Source: Coriobacteriales bacterium (GTDB lineage Bacteria; Actinomycetota; Coriobacteriia; Coriobacteriales; UBA8131). Taken from it: a stretch of 5,747 bases of DNA. This document shows, in pieces, positions 1 through 5,747 of this stretch. The first letter of the stretch is position 1, and each line of letters opens with the position of its first letter. A program made the position numbers and the translations under genes. The stretch covers positions 1 through 5,747 of the forward strand of contig JAITTM010000209.1 in NCBI GenBank assembly GCA_031286975.1, read 5' to 3'. The notes beneath the pieces were generated by a model. That model was given only the letters and a program-made list of their open reading frames with translations. It was not told where the DNA came from and searched no databases.

Positions 1-513
1 ATCGCCAAAGGCTACATCGCCGACCGGATGGCCGTGTTGCTGCGCGAGTGGGGCGTAAAAAGCGCCATCATCAATCTGGGCGGCAACATTCTCGTCCTGG
101 GCAGTCGCCCTGATGGGCATCCCTGGCGAGTAGGCCTTCGCAGGCCACTGCTCGCCCGCGATCAGCCGCGTATGGAGCCGTTTTCTACGGTTGAGGTGCG
201 CGATTGCTCGGTGGTGACCAGCGGTGTCTATGAGCGAGCCTTTGAGCTGGGCGGGCGCCTCTACCATCACATCCTCGACGTGCGCAGCGGTCGTCCAGCT
301 AAAACCGACCTGCTTTGCGCCACGCTGATCGCTCCCACGTCGCTTCAGGCAGACGGCCTTACCACCGCGTTGATGCTCATGGGCCTGGACGTCGCTCTTG
401 ATTTCGTCGAAGGACAAGACGGCCTGGAGGCCGTCTTTGTCTCTGACCGCGCGCAGGTCTATGCCACAAGCGGCATTGGCACAGCCATCCCCTTTACGCT
501 GCTGAGCGAGTGA
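1..513 (+). CDS. apbE: FAD:protein FMN transferase (ApbE family), C-terminal part
   Basis: The frame is open from the first base to a TGA at 511-513, giving the last 170 residues; ApbE proteins are usually around 300-350 residues, so about half is missing to the left. ApbE proteins transfer FMN from FAD to a Thr/Ser of target flavoproteins such as Rnf/Nqr subunits, using Mg2+. Visible family motifs, numbered from the window edge: IAKGYIADR (1-9), the NLGGN loop (25-29), SGVYER (74-79), HHILD (89-93) and QADGLTTAL (116-124). In the last motif D118 and T122 match the Asp-x-x-x-Thr metal-binding pair of the family. A signal peptide or lipobox cannot be judged because the N-terminus is outside the window. 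The gene is convergent with metH, with a gap of about 100 bp. No target flavoprotein is visible. Family assignment is firm; the substrate is unknown. Confidence 0.93.
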   Translation: MAKGYIADRMAVLLREWGVKSAIINLGGNILVLGSRPDGHPWRVGLRRPLLARDQPRMEPFSTVEVRDCSVVTSGVYERAFELGGRLYHHILDVRSGRPAKTDLLCATLIAPTSLQADGLTTALMLMGLDVALDFVEGQDGLEAVFVSDRAQVYATSGIGTAIPFTLLSE

Positions 514-570
514 TCCAAGCTGCAGAAGCAATTCAGGCTGTAGCCGTGGTCGTAGCCGCAAATGCACACA

Positions 571-603
571 GAACGGCTGCCCTCACTGCGGGTTCTTGCC
601 GTG
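571..603 (-). terminator. weak candidate terminator hairpin downstream of metH
   Basis: Read on the minus strand just after the metH stop, ACGGC (602-598) can pair with GCCGT (577-573). Inside is a short CCC/GGG stem separated by an asymmetric internal loop, and the downstream side reads TCTGTGTGCATTT, which is only moderately U-rich. The arms are short and there is no clean U-tract. On the plus strand a second 7-bp stem (519-525 with 538-544, one G-T wobble) follows the apbE stop, also without a T-run. Either could help end transcription between the two convergent genes, but neither is a convincing intrinsic terminator. Confidence 0.15.
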
Positions 604-615
604 GATGTTGGCGGG

Positions 616-3138
616 TCATGCCAAGCGTGTGTTGCCACCTTTGCAGATCACGCGGATGGTCTCTACGCAGTTGGGGGCATCTGAGGAGTAGCGGGCACCT
701 ATCGACTCTGCCCAGCGGGCGGTGACAACGGCTCCGCCAACGCAGACGGCCTTGTTGCAAGCCGTCTTGAACTGGGGCTCCTCGCGATAGATCAGGTCAA
801 CCGTCTCGCGCATGGCATGAAGTGTCGTGGTCATGAGGGCTGAAAGGCAGATGACATCGACCTTCTCAGCACGGGCTACCTCCAAAACCTTTTCGGGCGC
901 GACATCGACGCCCAGGTCGAAGACCTTGAAGCCCTGGCTCTCGAGCAGGGCGACGCAGATGTCCTTGCCAATGGAGTGCACGTCTCCCTTGACGCTGCAA
1001 AACAGCACGCGGCCGCTTGCGTTCTCGTCCGTTGCGGCGGGCAGATAGGTCTTGATGCGCGCGACCGCGACCTTCATGGCCTCGGCGGCGAACATCATCT
1101 GCGGCAGGAAGGCCTCACCGCGAGCAAAGGCGTCGCCCAGATCCTGCAAGGTGGGCGTGAGCAAGCTGTCCACGATGGTCTCGGCTGCGATGCCCGTCTT
1201 GATGATGGCATCGATAAGGCTGGGCGTGCCGTCCTTGTCACCGCGCAGGATGGCGCGCTTGAGCAGGCGCTCGGCGTTGCCGGGCTCGTTGCCTGGGGTT
1301 TTGTGGGCGAGTGCCGCACTCGATGTCGCCTGTTGCTCAGTGGCCTGCACGCCCGTTGCGATGCGCTCTGCGCCCTGCGCCACCTTGCGCAGGGCAGCGC
1401 GATAGCTGGCGCGCCACGCGTTGAGGCTGTCGCTGAACGCTATGACCGAGCGCCCCGCATTCGCTAGCTTGACGACCTGACGCATGGTGCTCTCGGTGGG
1501 GTTGACGATGGCAGCCGAGAGCCCCGCTGTGATCGCCGCCTCCACATAGGCTGCATTGAGGGTCGAGCGGTCGGGCAGGCCGTGACTGACATTCGAGATG
1601 CCCAACACGGTATTGAGCCCCAGGGTCGAGGCATGTTCGACGGCCCTCAGGGTCAGCTCGGGTGCCTCGGGGCTGGATGCGGCAGCCATCACCAGCATGT
1701 CGAATATCAGGTCGCTGTCCTTCAGGCCGTAGCTCTGCGCCGCGATGCGTACCTCCTTGACGATGCGCAGGCGATCCTCAACGGTCTTTGGCAGGCCGTT
1801 TTGGTCAAGCGCCAGCACCACGACACCGGCACCGTAGCGTTTTGCCAGCGGGAACACACGCTCATAGCTCGCGGGGTCGCCATTGACCGAGTTGATGAGG
1901 GCACGCCCGGGATATATCTTCAGGGTGGCCTCGAGGGAATCAGCGTCAACCGTGTCAAAGACCAACGGACAGGTGCTAAAGCCCACCAGAGCTAAAGCCG
2001 CCGCCGGCAAGACGCGTTTCTGGTCGACCTCGGGCGCGCCTACGTTCACGTCGAGCAGATCAGCACCGGTCTGCTCCTGCGCCTCGGCCATCTGCTTGAG
2101 CTCCGACATGATGCCCCGCTCCAGCTCATGGGTGAGTTGGGCCTTGCCGGTGGGGTTGATGCGCTCCCCGATTATCCTAGTGGGCTCTCCACCACCCAAA
2201 GCGACCGTGGTATTAGGTGAGGCCAAGACCAGTTTTCCCTGCGAGAAGGACGGGCGTCTCCCCATCACATCCGTCCCGCCTACGGCAGCATAGAGCGCAC
2301 CGGTGAATACGGGGGTGGAGCCGCAGCAGGAGCCGATGAATTGCGCACCAAGACGCTTGAACTCAAGGGCATAATCGGCTAGCTGATCAGCCGTACCAGG
2401 AAAAACCGTCTCGCCCTTGCCGTTGAGGTAGGGGATACCGGCATTGGGTTGGATGAGCAGCGGCAGGGAGGTCGCCCGCGCCATCTGCTCAAGCAGGGGC
2501 AGCATCTGCTCGGGTCCCAGACCGCAGTTCATGCCAACCACAGCGGCTCCGGCAGCCTCGAGGATGATCGCTGCCGTTGCCGGGTCGGTGCCGCTCAGAT
2601 CCATCCTGCCATTCTCCGCAAAGGTACAGCTGACGATGATGGGCAGGTCGCAGGCGGCTTTTGCGGCCAGCAACGCGCAGCGTGCGTCGGCGATGTCGGC
2701 CATGGTCTCGATGAGGATGGCATCGGGCTTCTCGGCAGCCAGGGCGCTTATCTGCTCGAAGTACTGTGCGTACACCGTATCGAAGGTGGCGCTACCCAAA
2801 GGTTCGAGCACCAGGCCGCAGGGGCCCACATCGGCCAGGACGTGTTCGACTTCGGCGGCTTTGGCCAGGCGCACTCCGGAACGGTTAAGCTCCTCGACCC
2901 GGTTGCCCAGGCCATAGGCATCGAGTTTGACGCGTGTGCCGCCAAAGGTATTGGTGATGGCGCAGTGCGCACCTGCCAGCTTGTAGCGGCTATGGATGTC
3001 GATGATGAGCTCGGGGTCGAGCACGTTGAGCAGCTCGCCGCATTCTGAGCTGGGAACGTCTTGCGCCTGCAACAGGGTTCCCATAGCACCTTCGAGTATG
3101 AGGATATCCTTGTTGAGGCGCAGTTGGAGGTCGGCCAT
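616..3138 (-). CDS. metH: cobalamin-dependent methionine synthase lacking the reactivation domain (MetH-type, 840 aa)
   Basis: Moves a methyl group from 5-methyltetrahydrofolate via methylcobalamin to homocysteine, forming methionine in the cytosol. Domains in order: homocysteine-binding barrel (about 8-290; EGAMGT at 16-21, TNTFG at 62-66, zinc ligands C205 in GMNCG and C271/C272 in GSCCG); pterin-binding barrel (about 318-585; IGERINPTGK at 323-332, DVNVGAPE at 363-370, NSVNG at 416-420); B12 cap (about 620-700, with FLPQ at 677-680); and cobalamin Rossmann domain (about 708-838) with D719-x-H721-x-x-G724 (H721 the lower axial ligand), S766-x-L768 and GG at 801-802. The protein then stops, so the C-terminal AdoMet-binding reactivation domain of about 330 residues in E. 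coli MetH is absent. The ATG at 3138 is chosen because GGGAGAA lies 6 nt upstream and homology starts right after it; an upstream in-frame GTG at 3228 lacks a ribosome site. The gene stands alone between oppositely oriented neighbours. The domain architecture is clear. Confidence 0.94.
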   Translation of the reverse strand: MADLQLRLNKDILILEGAMGTLLQAQDVPSSECGELLNVLDPELIIDIHSRYKLAGAHCAITNTFGGTRVKLDAYGLGNRVEELNRSGVRLAKAAEVEHVLADVGPCGLVLEPLGSATFDTVYAQYFEQISALAAEKPDAILIETMADIADARCALLAAKAACDLPIIVSCTFAENGRMDLSGTDPATAAIILEAAGAAVVGMNCGLGPEQMLPLLEQMARATSLPLLIQPNAGIPYLNGKGETVFPGTADQLADYALEFKRLGAQFIGSCCGSTPVFTGALYAAVGGTDVMGRRPSFSQGKLVLASPNTTVALGGGEPTRIIGERINPTGKAQLTHELERGIMSELKQMAEAQEQTGADLLDVNVGAPEVDQKRVLPAAALALVGFSTCPLVFDTVDADSLEATLKIYPGRALINSVNGDPASYERVFPLAKRYGAGVVVLALDQNGLPKTVEDRLRIVKEVRIAAQSYGLKDSDLIFDMLVMAAASSPEAPELTLRAVEHASTLGLNTVLGISNVSHGLPDRSTLNAAYVEAAITAGLSAAIVNPTESTMRQVVKLANAGRSVIAFSDSLNAWRASYRAALRKVAQGAERIATGVQATEQQATSSAALAHKTPGNEPGNAERLLKRAILRGDKDGTPSLIDAIIKTGIAAETIVDSLLTPTLQDLGDAFARGEAFLPQMMFAAEAMKVAVARIKTYLPAATDENASGRVLFCSVKGDVHSIGKDICVALLESQGFKVFDLGVDVAPEKVLEVARAEKVDVICLSALMTTTLHAMRETVDLIYREEPQFKTACNKAVCVGGAVVTARWAESIGARYSSDAPNCVETIRVICKGGNTRLA

Positions 3139-3142
3139 GGTC

Positions 3143-3149
3143 TTCTCCC
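3143..3149 (-). promoter_or_regulatory. ribosome binding site of metH
   Basis: On the minus strand GGGAGAA ends a few bases before the ATG at 3138, with 6 nt between GGGAG and the start codon. It is the only good Shine-Dalgarno near the 5' end of this frame, and it decides the start in favour of the 840-residue protein over the longer GTG-initiated one. Confidence 0.7.
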
Positions 3150-3182
3150 GAAATGATAGTTGGGTGTATGTGTGCAGGGGAC

Positions 3183-3210
3183 ACTCTACCACAAACAGGA
3201 AAGCCGTCGA
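3183..3210 (-). promoter_or_regulatory. candidate sigma-70-type promoter of metH
   Basis: On the minus strand an extended -10 TGG-TAGAGT (TG at 3191-3190, hexamer 3188-3183, 4 of 6 matches to TATAAT) follows a possible -35 TCGACG (3210-3205, 4 of 6 matches) after a 16-bp spacer. The start point would be near 3176, giving a leader of about 40 nt. That is too short for a cobalamin or SAM riboswitch. A closer -10-like TATCAT (3158-3153) was discounted because transcription would begin inside the ribosome binding site. Confidence 0.35.
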
Positions 3211-3235
3211 ACAGGTCGCGCAGGCCACAAAGCAG

Positions 3236-3274
3236 GGGAGGTGCCAGAATTAATCGGTGCCTCCCAAGAGGTGC
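3236..3274. repeat. palindromic and direct-repeat element in the divergent control region
   Basis: GGGAGGTGCC (3236-3245) and GGTGCCTCCC (3256-3265) form an inverted repeat that can pair over 10 positions with two central G-T wobbles around a 10-base A/T-rich spacer. The GAGGTGC heptamer in the left arm (3238-3244) recurs in direct orientation at 3268-3274, exactly 30 bp further on. The right arm can alternatively pair with this second copy around a CCAA loop. The block overlaps the -35 position of the rightward promoter, so it may be an operator for the Asp23/fakA operon, metH or both. This role is inferred; no known regulator site was recognised. Confidence 0.4.
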
Positions 3275-3276
3275 TC

Positions 3277-3285
3277 TGGTATAAT
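3277..3285 (+). promoter_or_regulatory. extended -10 promoter of the Asp23-fakA-recG operon
   Basis: A perfect extended -10, TGGTATAAT (TG at 3277-3278, TATAAT at 3280-3285), lies 52 bp upstream of the Asp23-family start codon. The -35 region (around 3257-3262) does not resemble TTGACA, which is common for TG-extended promoters and leaves room for an activator or a repressor. The start point should be near 3292, giving a 5' leader of about 45 nt. Confidence 0.65.
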
Positions 3286-3325
3286 CCGTTGACTATCGTG
3301 TTTCAGATTCACTCGTAGGTTTATT

Positions 3326-3330
3326 GGAGG
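3326..3330 (+). promoter_or_regulatory. ribosome binding site of the Asp23-family gene
   Basis: A strong GGAGG, extended to TTGGAGGT, lies 7 nt upstream of the ATG at 3338 and supports that start. Confidence 0.8.
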
Positions 3331-3337
3331 TTACTTC

Positions 3338-3700
3338 ATGGCACAGGATTCGAGCACTGCGATTCCGGGTTCCCTGAGCGTTTCGAACGATGTACTGGCT
3401 GATCTGGTGGGCCATGCCGCGCTTGAGAGCTATGGGGTTGTGGGAATGGCCGCGCCCAACGTGCAGGATGGTATCGCAAAGCTGCTGCCTGCCCGTCGTT
3501 TGCGCCGAGGGGTCACGGTCAGCAGCGACGCAGACGGACTATCGGTCGACCTCTATGTTGTTATCGAGCACGGCACCAGCATCAATACCGTCTCAGAGAA
3601 CCTTGCCTCAAGCGTGCGCTTTGTGCTTGAGAACTACGCACAGATACCTGTAAAGGATATCGCCATCCACGTTCAGGGCATCCATGTTCGTAAAGATTGA
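3338..3700 (+). CDS. Asp23/Gls24 family envelope-stress protein (YloU-like)
   Basis: A 120-residue protein, the usual size for the short YloU-like members of the Asp23/Gls24 (DUF322) family. Family features: the N-terminal stretch with GSLSVSNDVLADLVGHAAL (about 11-29), the YGVVGMA segment (about 32-38), a basic RRLRRGVTV segment (about 53-61), the hydrophobic strand LSVDLYVVIEHG (about 68-79) and the C-terminal VKDIAIHVQGIHV (about 105-117). There is no signal peptide or membrane segment, so it is cytosolic or attached to the membrane through a partner. Staphylococcal Asp23 is anchored to the membrane by another protein and linked to cell-wall stress, but the biochemical role of the YloU branch is not established. 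It is the first gene of the operon, 56 bp ahead of fakA; the same order occurs in Bacillus (yloU-yloV). Family assignment is firm, function is not. Confidence 0.9.
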   Translation: MAQDSSTAIPGSLSVSNDVLADLVGHAALESYGVVGMAAPNVQDGIAKLLPARRLRRGVTVSSDADGLSVDLYVVIEHGTSINTVSENLASSVRFVLENYAQIPVKDIAIHVQGIHVRKD

Positions 3701-3742
3701 TTGCACGACCGCTGCTATACCCTTTGTCCCTGCTAACAAGAC

Positions 3743-3746
3743 GGAG
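3743..3746 (+). promoter_or_regulatory. ribosome binding site of fakA
   Basis: GGAG followed by TGA sits 10 nt upstream of the ATG at 3757. Spacing is slightly long but acceptable. No other purine-rich site fits an in-frame start nearby, and the conserved N-terminus of the kinase begins just after this ATG. Confidence 0.55.
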
Positions 3747-3756
3747 TGAATCATCG

Positions 3757-5376
3757 ATGGCCGTATCCGAGTACCTGCCCTGTATCGCTGCCGCCGCAAC
3801 GGCGCTGAGCGAGCGCAAAGAAGAGATCAACCGACTCAACGTCTTTCCCGTGCCGGATGGCGACACCGGCACCAATATGTCGTTGACTATTGAGACTGTG
3901 GTCAAGGAGGCTGCCGCCCTGCCACCGACTGCTACGCTTGTCGAGCTGCGCCACGCGGTGACCCACGGCTCGCTTATGGGTGCCCGCGGCAATTCGGGCG
4001 TCATCACCTCGCAGATACTGCGAGGTCTCTGCGAGGGCATGGAGGGTTCGGAGTCCTTTGACGCCGCCGCCATCGCCATCGCCTTCGACCGCGCGGTCGA
4101 GGTCGCCTTCCACGCCGTGCGAAAGCCGGTCGAGGGCACCATCCTCACCGTCCTGCGTGACTGCGCAGAGGGTGCCCGTCGAGCCGCCGAGGAGGGCAGC
4201 AGCCGCGACGATGCCCTCAAGCGCGTCTCGGAGGTCGCCTTTGCCTCGGTCAAGCGCACGCCGGAACTTCTCCCTGTGCTCAAGGAGAACAACGTGGTCG
4301 ACGCCGGCGGTTTTGGTCTGGCCATCCTCATCGAGGGCTTTGTGAGCGCTGTCACCGGTGACGCGGCCGCCATTCCCGTCATCGCCACCTTTGGGCAGCC
4401 CGCCGCCAAGGTCGCCATCGAGCAGATCAACGATTGGGAGGGGAGCGCCTACCGCTATTGCACCGAGTTCCTCTTCAACAGCGCTGACGTGGACGAAGAG
4501 GCGGCTTTGGACTTCTTGGGCACGATGGGCGACTGCGAGTTGCTGGTGGGCAGCCACCCCGACTTCAAGGTGCATGTGCACACCAACGATCCTGGCACCG
4601 TGCTGAGCTACATGACGGAGCGCGGTCAGGTCGCCGAGGTGCATATCCACAATATGCAGCTGCAGAGCGAGGCACGTACCGAGGGGCTCAAACAAGAAGG
4701 TGTTACCCAGCCAGCAAAGCCTTTGGGCTTCATCGCGGTTGCCGCGGGCGCGGGCACCGCCAAGATACTCGGCTCGCTGGGCGCGGACTATGTGGTGAAC
4801 GGCGGGCAGACCATGAATCCCTCCACCAGGGATCTCCTGGATGCCGTGAATTCCGTTGATGCCCAAAGCGTCATCATCTTTCCCAACAACAAGAACATCA
4901 TACTTGCTGCCAATGCCGTGGCAAGTATCAGCGAGAAACCCGTGGCCGTCGTGCCCACGCGAAGCGTGCCCCAGTCCTTTGCGGCCCTGTTTGTCGCCAA
5001 TCCCGAGGCGAGCCTTGAGCAGAATGTCGAAGCCATGACCGAGGCCATCAGCGAGGTGCATACCGGGGAGGTCACCTTTGCCATCAAAGACGCGACGGCA
5101 CCCGATGGGACGCGGATAAAAGACGGCGACGTGCTCGGCATCTCCGATGATTCGATCGAGTTCGTGGGTTCGGATATCAATCAGGTCGCACTCGATCTGG
5201 TAGGCCACATAGCTGGCGACGATGCCGATGTGCTCACCATACTTGCTGGTCAGGATCTCGGCCAAGACTCCTTCGAGTCGCTGCTTGAGCGGATAGAGCA
5301 ACAGTTTCCCGATCTCGAGATCGATGCGCACCGCGGGGAGCAGCCGCTCTACCCCTTGGTGATGGCCGCCGAGTAA
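3757..5376 (+). CDS. fakA: fatty acid kinase ATP-binding subunit FakA (DAK2/DhaL and DegV-like domains)
   Basis: A 539-residue protein matching the FakA/YloV family in length and layout. FakA phosphorylates fatty acids held by a separate FakB (DegV family) protein, and the acyl-phosphate feeds phospholipid synthesis. Domains: N-terminal DhaL-type kinase (about 1-200) with NVFPVPDGDTGTNM (28-41), whose D34, D36 and N40 fit the Mg-ATP site, plus GARGNSG (75-81) and DAGGFGL (182-188); middle domain (about 215-310) with YCTEF (C235) and KVHVHTNDPG (H273, H275), the Cys-His-His set described as a metal site in staphylococcal FakA; and a C-terminal DegV-like domain (about 320-539) with NGGQTMNPST (348-357) and FPNNKN (375-380). 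The ATG at 3757 is preferred over an in-frame TTG at 3697 that overlaps the previous stop. All key motifs are intact. No fakB is in the window. The kinase was once annotated as a dihydroxyacetone kinase homologue. Confidence 0.94.
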   Translation: MAVSEYLPCIAAAATALSERKEEINRLNVFPVPDGDTGTNMSLTIETVVKEAAALPPTATLVELRHAVTHGSLMGARGNSGVITSQILRGLCEGMEGSESFDAAAIAIAFDRAVEVAFHAVRKPVEGTILTVLRDCAEGARRAAEEGSSRDDALKRVSEVAFASVKRTPELLPVLKENNVVDAGGFGLAILIEGFVSAVTGDAAAIPVIATFGQPAAKVAIEQINDWEGSAYRYCTEFLFNSADVDEEAALDFLGTMGDCELLVGSHPDFKVHVHTNDPGTVLSYMTERGQVAEVHIHNMQLQSEARTEGLKQEGVTQPAKPLGFIAVAAGAGTAKILGSLGADYVVNGGQTMNPSTRDLLDAVNSVDAQSVIIFPNNKNIILAANAVASISEKPVAVVPTRSVPQSFAALFVANPEASLEQNVEAMTEAISEVHTGEVTFAIKDATAPDGTRIKDGDVLGISDDSIEFVGSDINQVALDLVGHIAGDDADVLTILAGQDLGQDSFESLLERIEQQFPDLEIDAHRGEQPLYPLVMAAE

Positions 5377-5383
5377 CGCCAAC

Positions 5384-5747
5384 ATGGTTTCAGGCGCAAC
5401 AGACTCTGGCCTGAAGCCCGCCGCGCAAGTCGCATCGGGTATCCGAGCCGCGCAGACCGCCCTCCTTGAGGCGCCGGTCACGCGCATCCGCTTCGCGAAG
5501 GGCAAGCGCGCGGAGAGCCTGCACAAGCTCGGTATCCATACCCTTCGCGATCTGCTCACCTATTACCCCCAGCGCTATAACGATTTCTCGCAGGTCGTTT
5601 GCCTTGCCGCCGCTCCTCTGGGCGAGAAGGTGAGCGTCTTGGGGGTGGTTGACGAGGTGAAGCTCAAGCGACCCAAACCCCGTATGACCGTCGTCGAGAT
5701 CAGTATCGTGGATGGCACCGGCGTGCTCATCGCCTCCTGGTTCAACC
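5384..5747 (+). CDS. recG: ATP-dependent DNA helicase RecG, N-terminal fragment
   Basis: The frame opens with ATG at 5384 and runs off the window after 121 codons, out of roughly 700 in a typical RecG. RecG remodels stalled replication forks and Holliday junctions. The fragment covers the start of the N-terminal wedge region: a helical lead (about 20-36), the signature LHKLGIHTLRDLLTYYPQRY (46-65), then the beginning of the OB-fold (about 80-121; EKVSVLGVVDEV and VDGTGVLIASWFN). The helicase motifs lie outside the window. It starts only 7 nt after the fakA stop, with little more than a GAG as Shine-Dalgarno, which suggests co-transcription and possibly translational coupling to fakA. The segment before the signature reads RIRFAKGKRAES, where many RecG proteins have a GVGPK-like hairpin. 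The identification rests on the signature and on the fakA-recG gene order. Confidence 0.93.
   Translation, partial: MVSGATDSGLKPAAQVASGIRAAQTALLEAPVTRIRFAKGKRAESLHKLGIHTLRDLLTYYPQRYNDFSQVVCLAAAPLGEKVSVLGVVDEVKLKRPKPRMTVVEISIVDGTGVLIASWFN

Noticed and set aside
510..725. Small plus-strand open frame overlapping the ends of apbE and metH
   Set aside because: The product is rich in Arg, Ser, Cys and Trp with no recognisable motif, it has no ribosome site, and it runs antisense into metH.
976..1467. Several plus-strand open frames of 100-200 codons inside metH (for example 976-1467, 1883-2293, 2449-3048)
   Set aside because: All lie antisense to the well-supported metH coding frame, have no family resemblance, and are expected by chance in GC-rich coding DNA.
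3139..3228. N-terminal extension of metH from a GTG at 3228
   Set aside because: There is no Shine-Dalgarno in front of it, it would translate through the likely metH promoter, and family similarity begins only after the ATG at 3138, which has a good ribosome site.
3139..3337. Cobalamin, SAM or T-box riboswitch ahead of metH
   Set aside because: The predicted metH leader is about 40 nt and no conserved B12-box, SAM-box or T-box sequence is seen in the region.
3697..3756. Upstream TTG start of fakA overlapping the stop of the Asp23-family gene
   Set aside because: The extra 20 residues do not resemble the FakA N-terminus, and the ATG at 3757 has its own GGAG site.
3701..3756. Possible internal promoter before fakA (TATACC at 3716-3721)
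   Set aside because: TTGATT and TTGCAC upstream are only 13 and 9 bp away, and no -35-like sequence exists at normal spacing.
3751..5559. A very long open frame (602 codons) on the minus strand antisense to all of fakA and part of recG
   Set aside because: Its codon boundaries coincide with those of fakA, so it stays open only because fakA uses no TTA, CTA or TCA codons, as expected in a GC-rich gene. The predicted protein is low in recognisable motifs and rich in H, G, R and D, while the sense strand carries every FakA motif.

Overview
This is a GC-rich bacterial chromosome segment of ordinary housekeeping genes. The best guess for the source is a high-GC Gram-positive, most likely an actinobacterium of the class Coriobacteriia (Olsenella/Atopobium/Collinsella-like). 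That placement is an inference from three things: the base composition, the Asp23-family gene / fakA / recG gene order (known from Firmicutes and Coriobacteriia), and a methionine synthase without a reactivation domain. No 16S or other diagnostic marker is present.

Layout. Positions 1-513 (+) hold the C-terminal half of an ApbE-type FAD:protein FMN transferase whose start lies outside the window. A gap of about 100 bp follows, between convergent genes. Positions 3138-616 (-) hold a cobalamin-dependent methionine synthase (MetH) with homocysteine, methyltetrahydrofolate and B12 modules but no C-terminal AdoMet reactivation domain. A 199-bp divergent control region (3139-3337) carries a strong extended -10 promoter for the rightward genes, a weaker candidate promoter for metH, and a palindromic, repeat-rich element next to the rightward promoter.

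The rightward cluster, probably one operon, is an Asp23/Gls24 (YloU-like) protein at 3338-3700, the fatty acid kinase ATP-binding subunit FakA at 3757-5376, and the start of the DNA helicase RecG at 5384, which runs off the end. FakA with a separate FakB (DegV family) partner activates fatty acids to acyl-phosphate. No fakB is visible here. Asp23 proteins are envelope-associated and commonly sit beside fakA. RecG, a replication-fork helicase, follows by conserved synteny rather than shared pathway.

I found no mobile element, CRISPR array, tRNA, rRNA or riboswitch, and nothing that amounts to an undescribed system. The points most worth a second look are the orphan, domain-truncated MetH and the structured element in the divergent control region.
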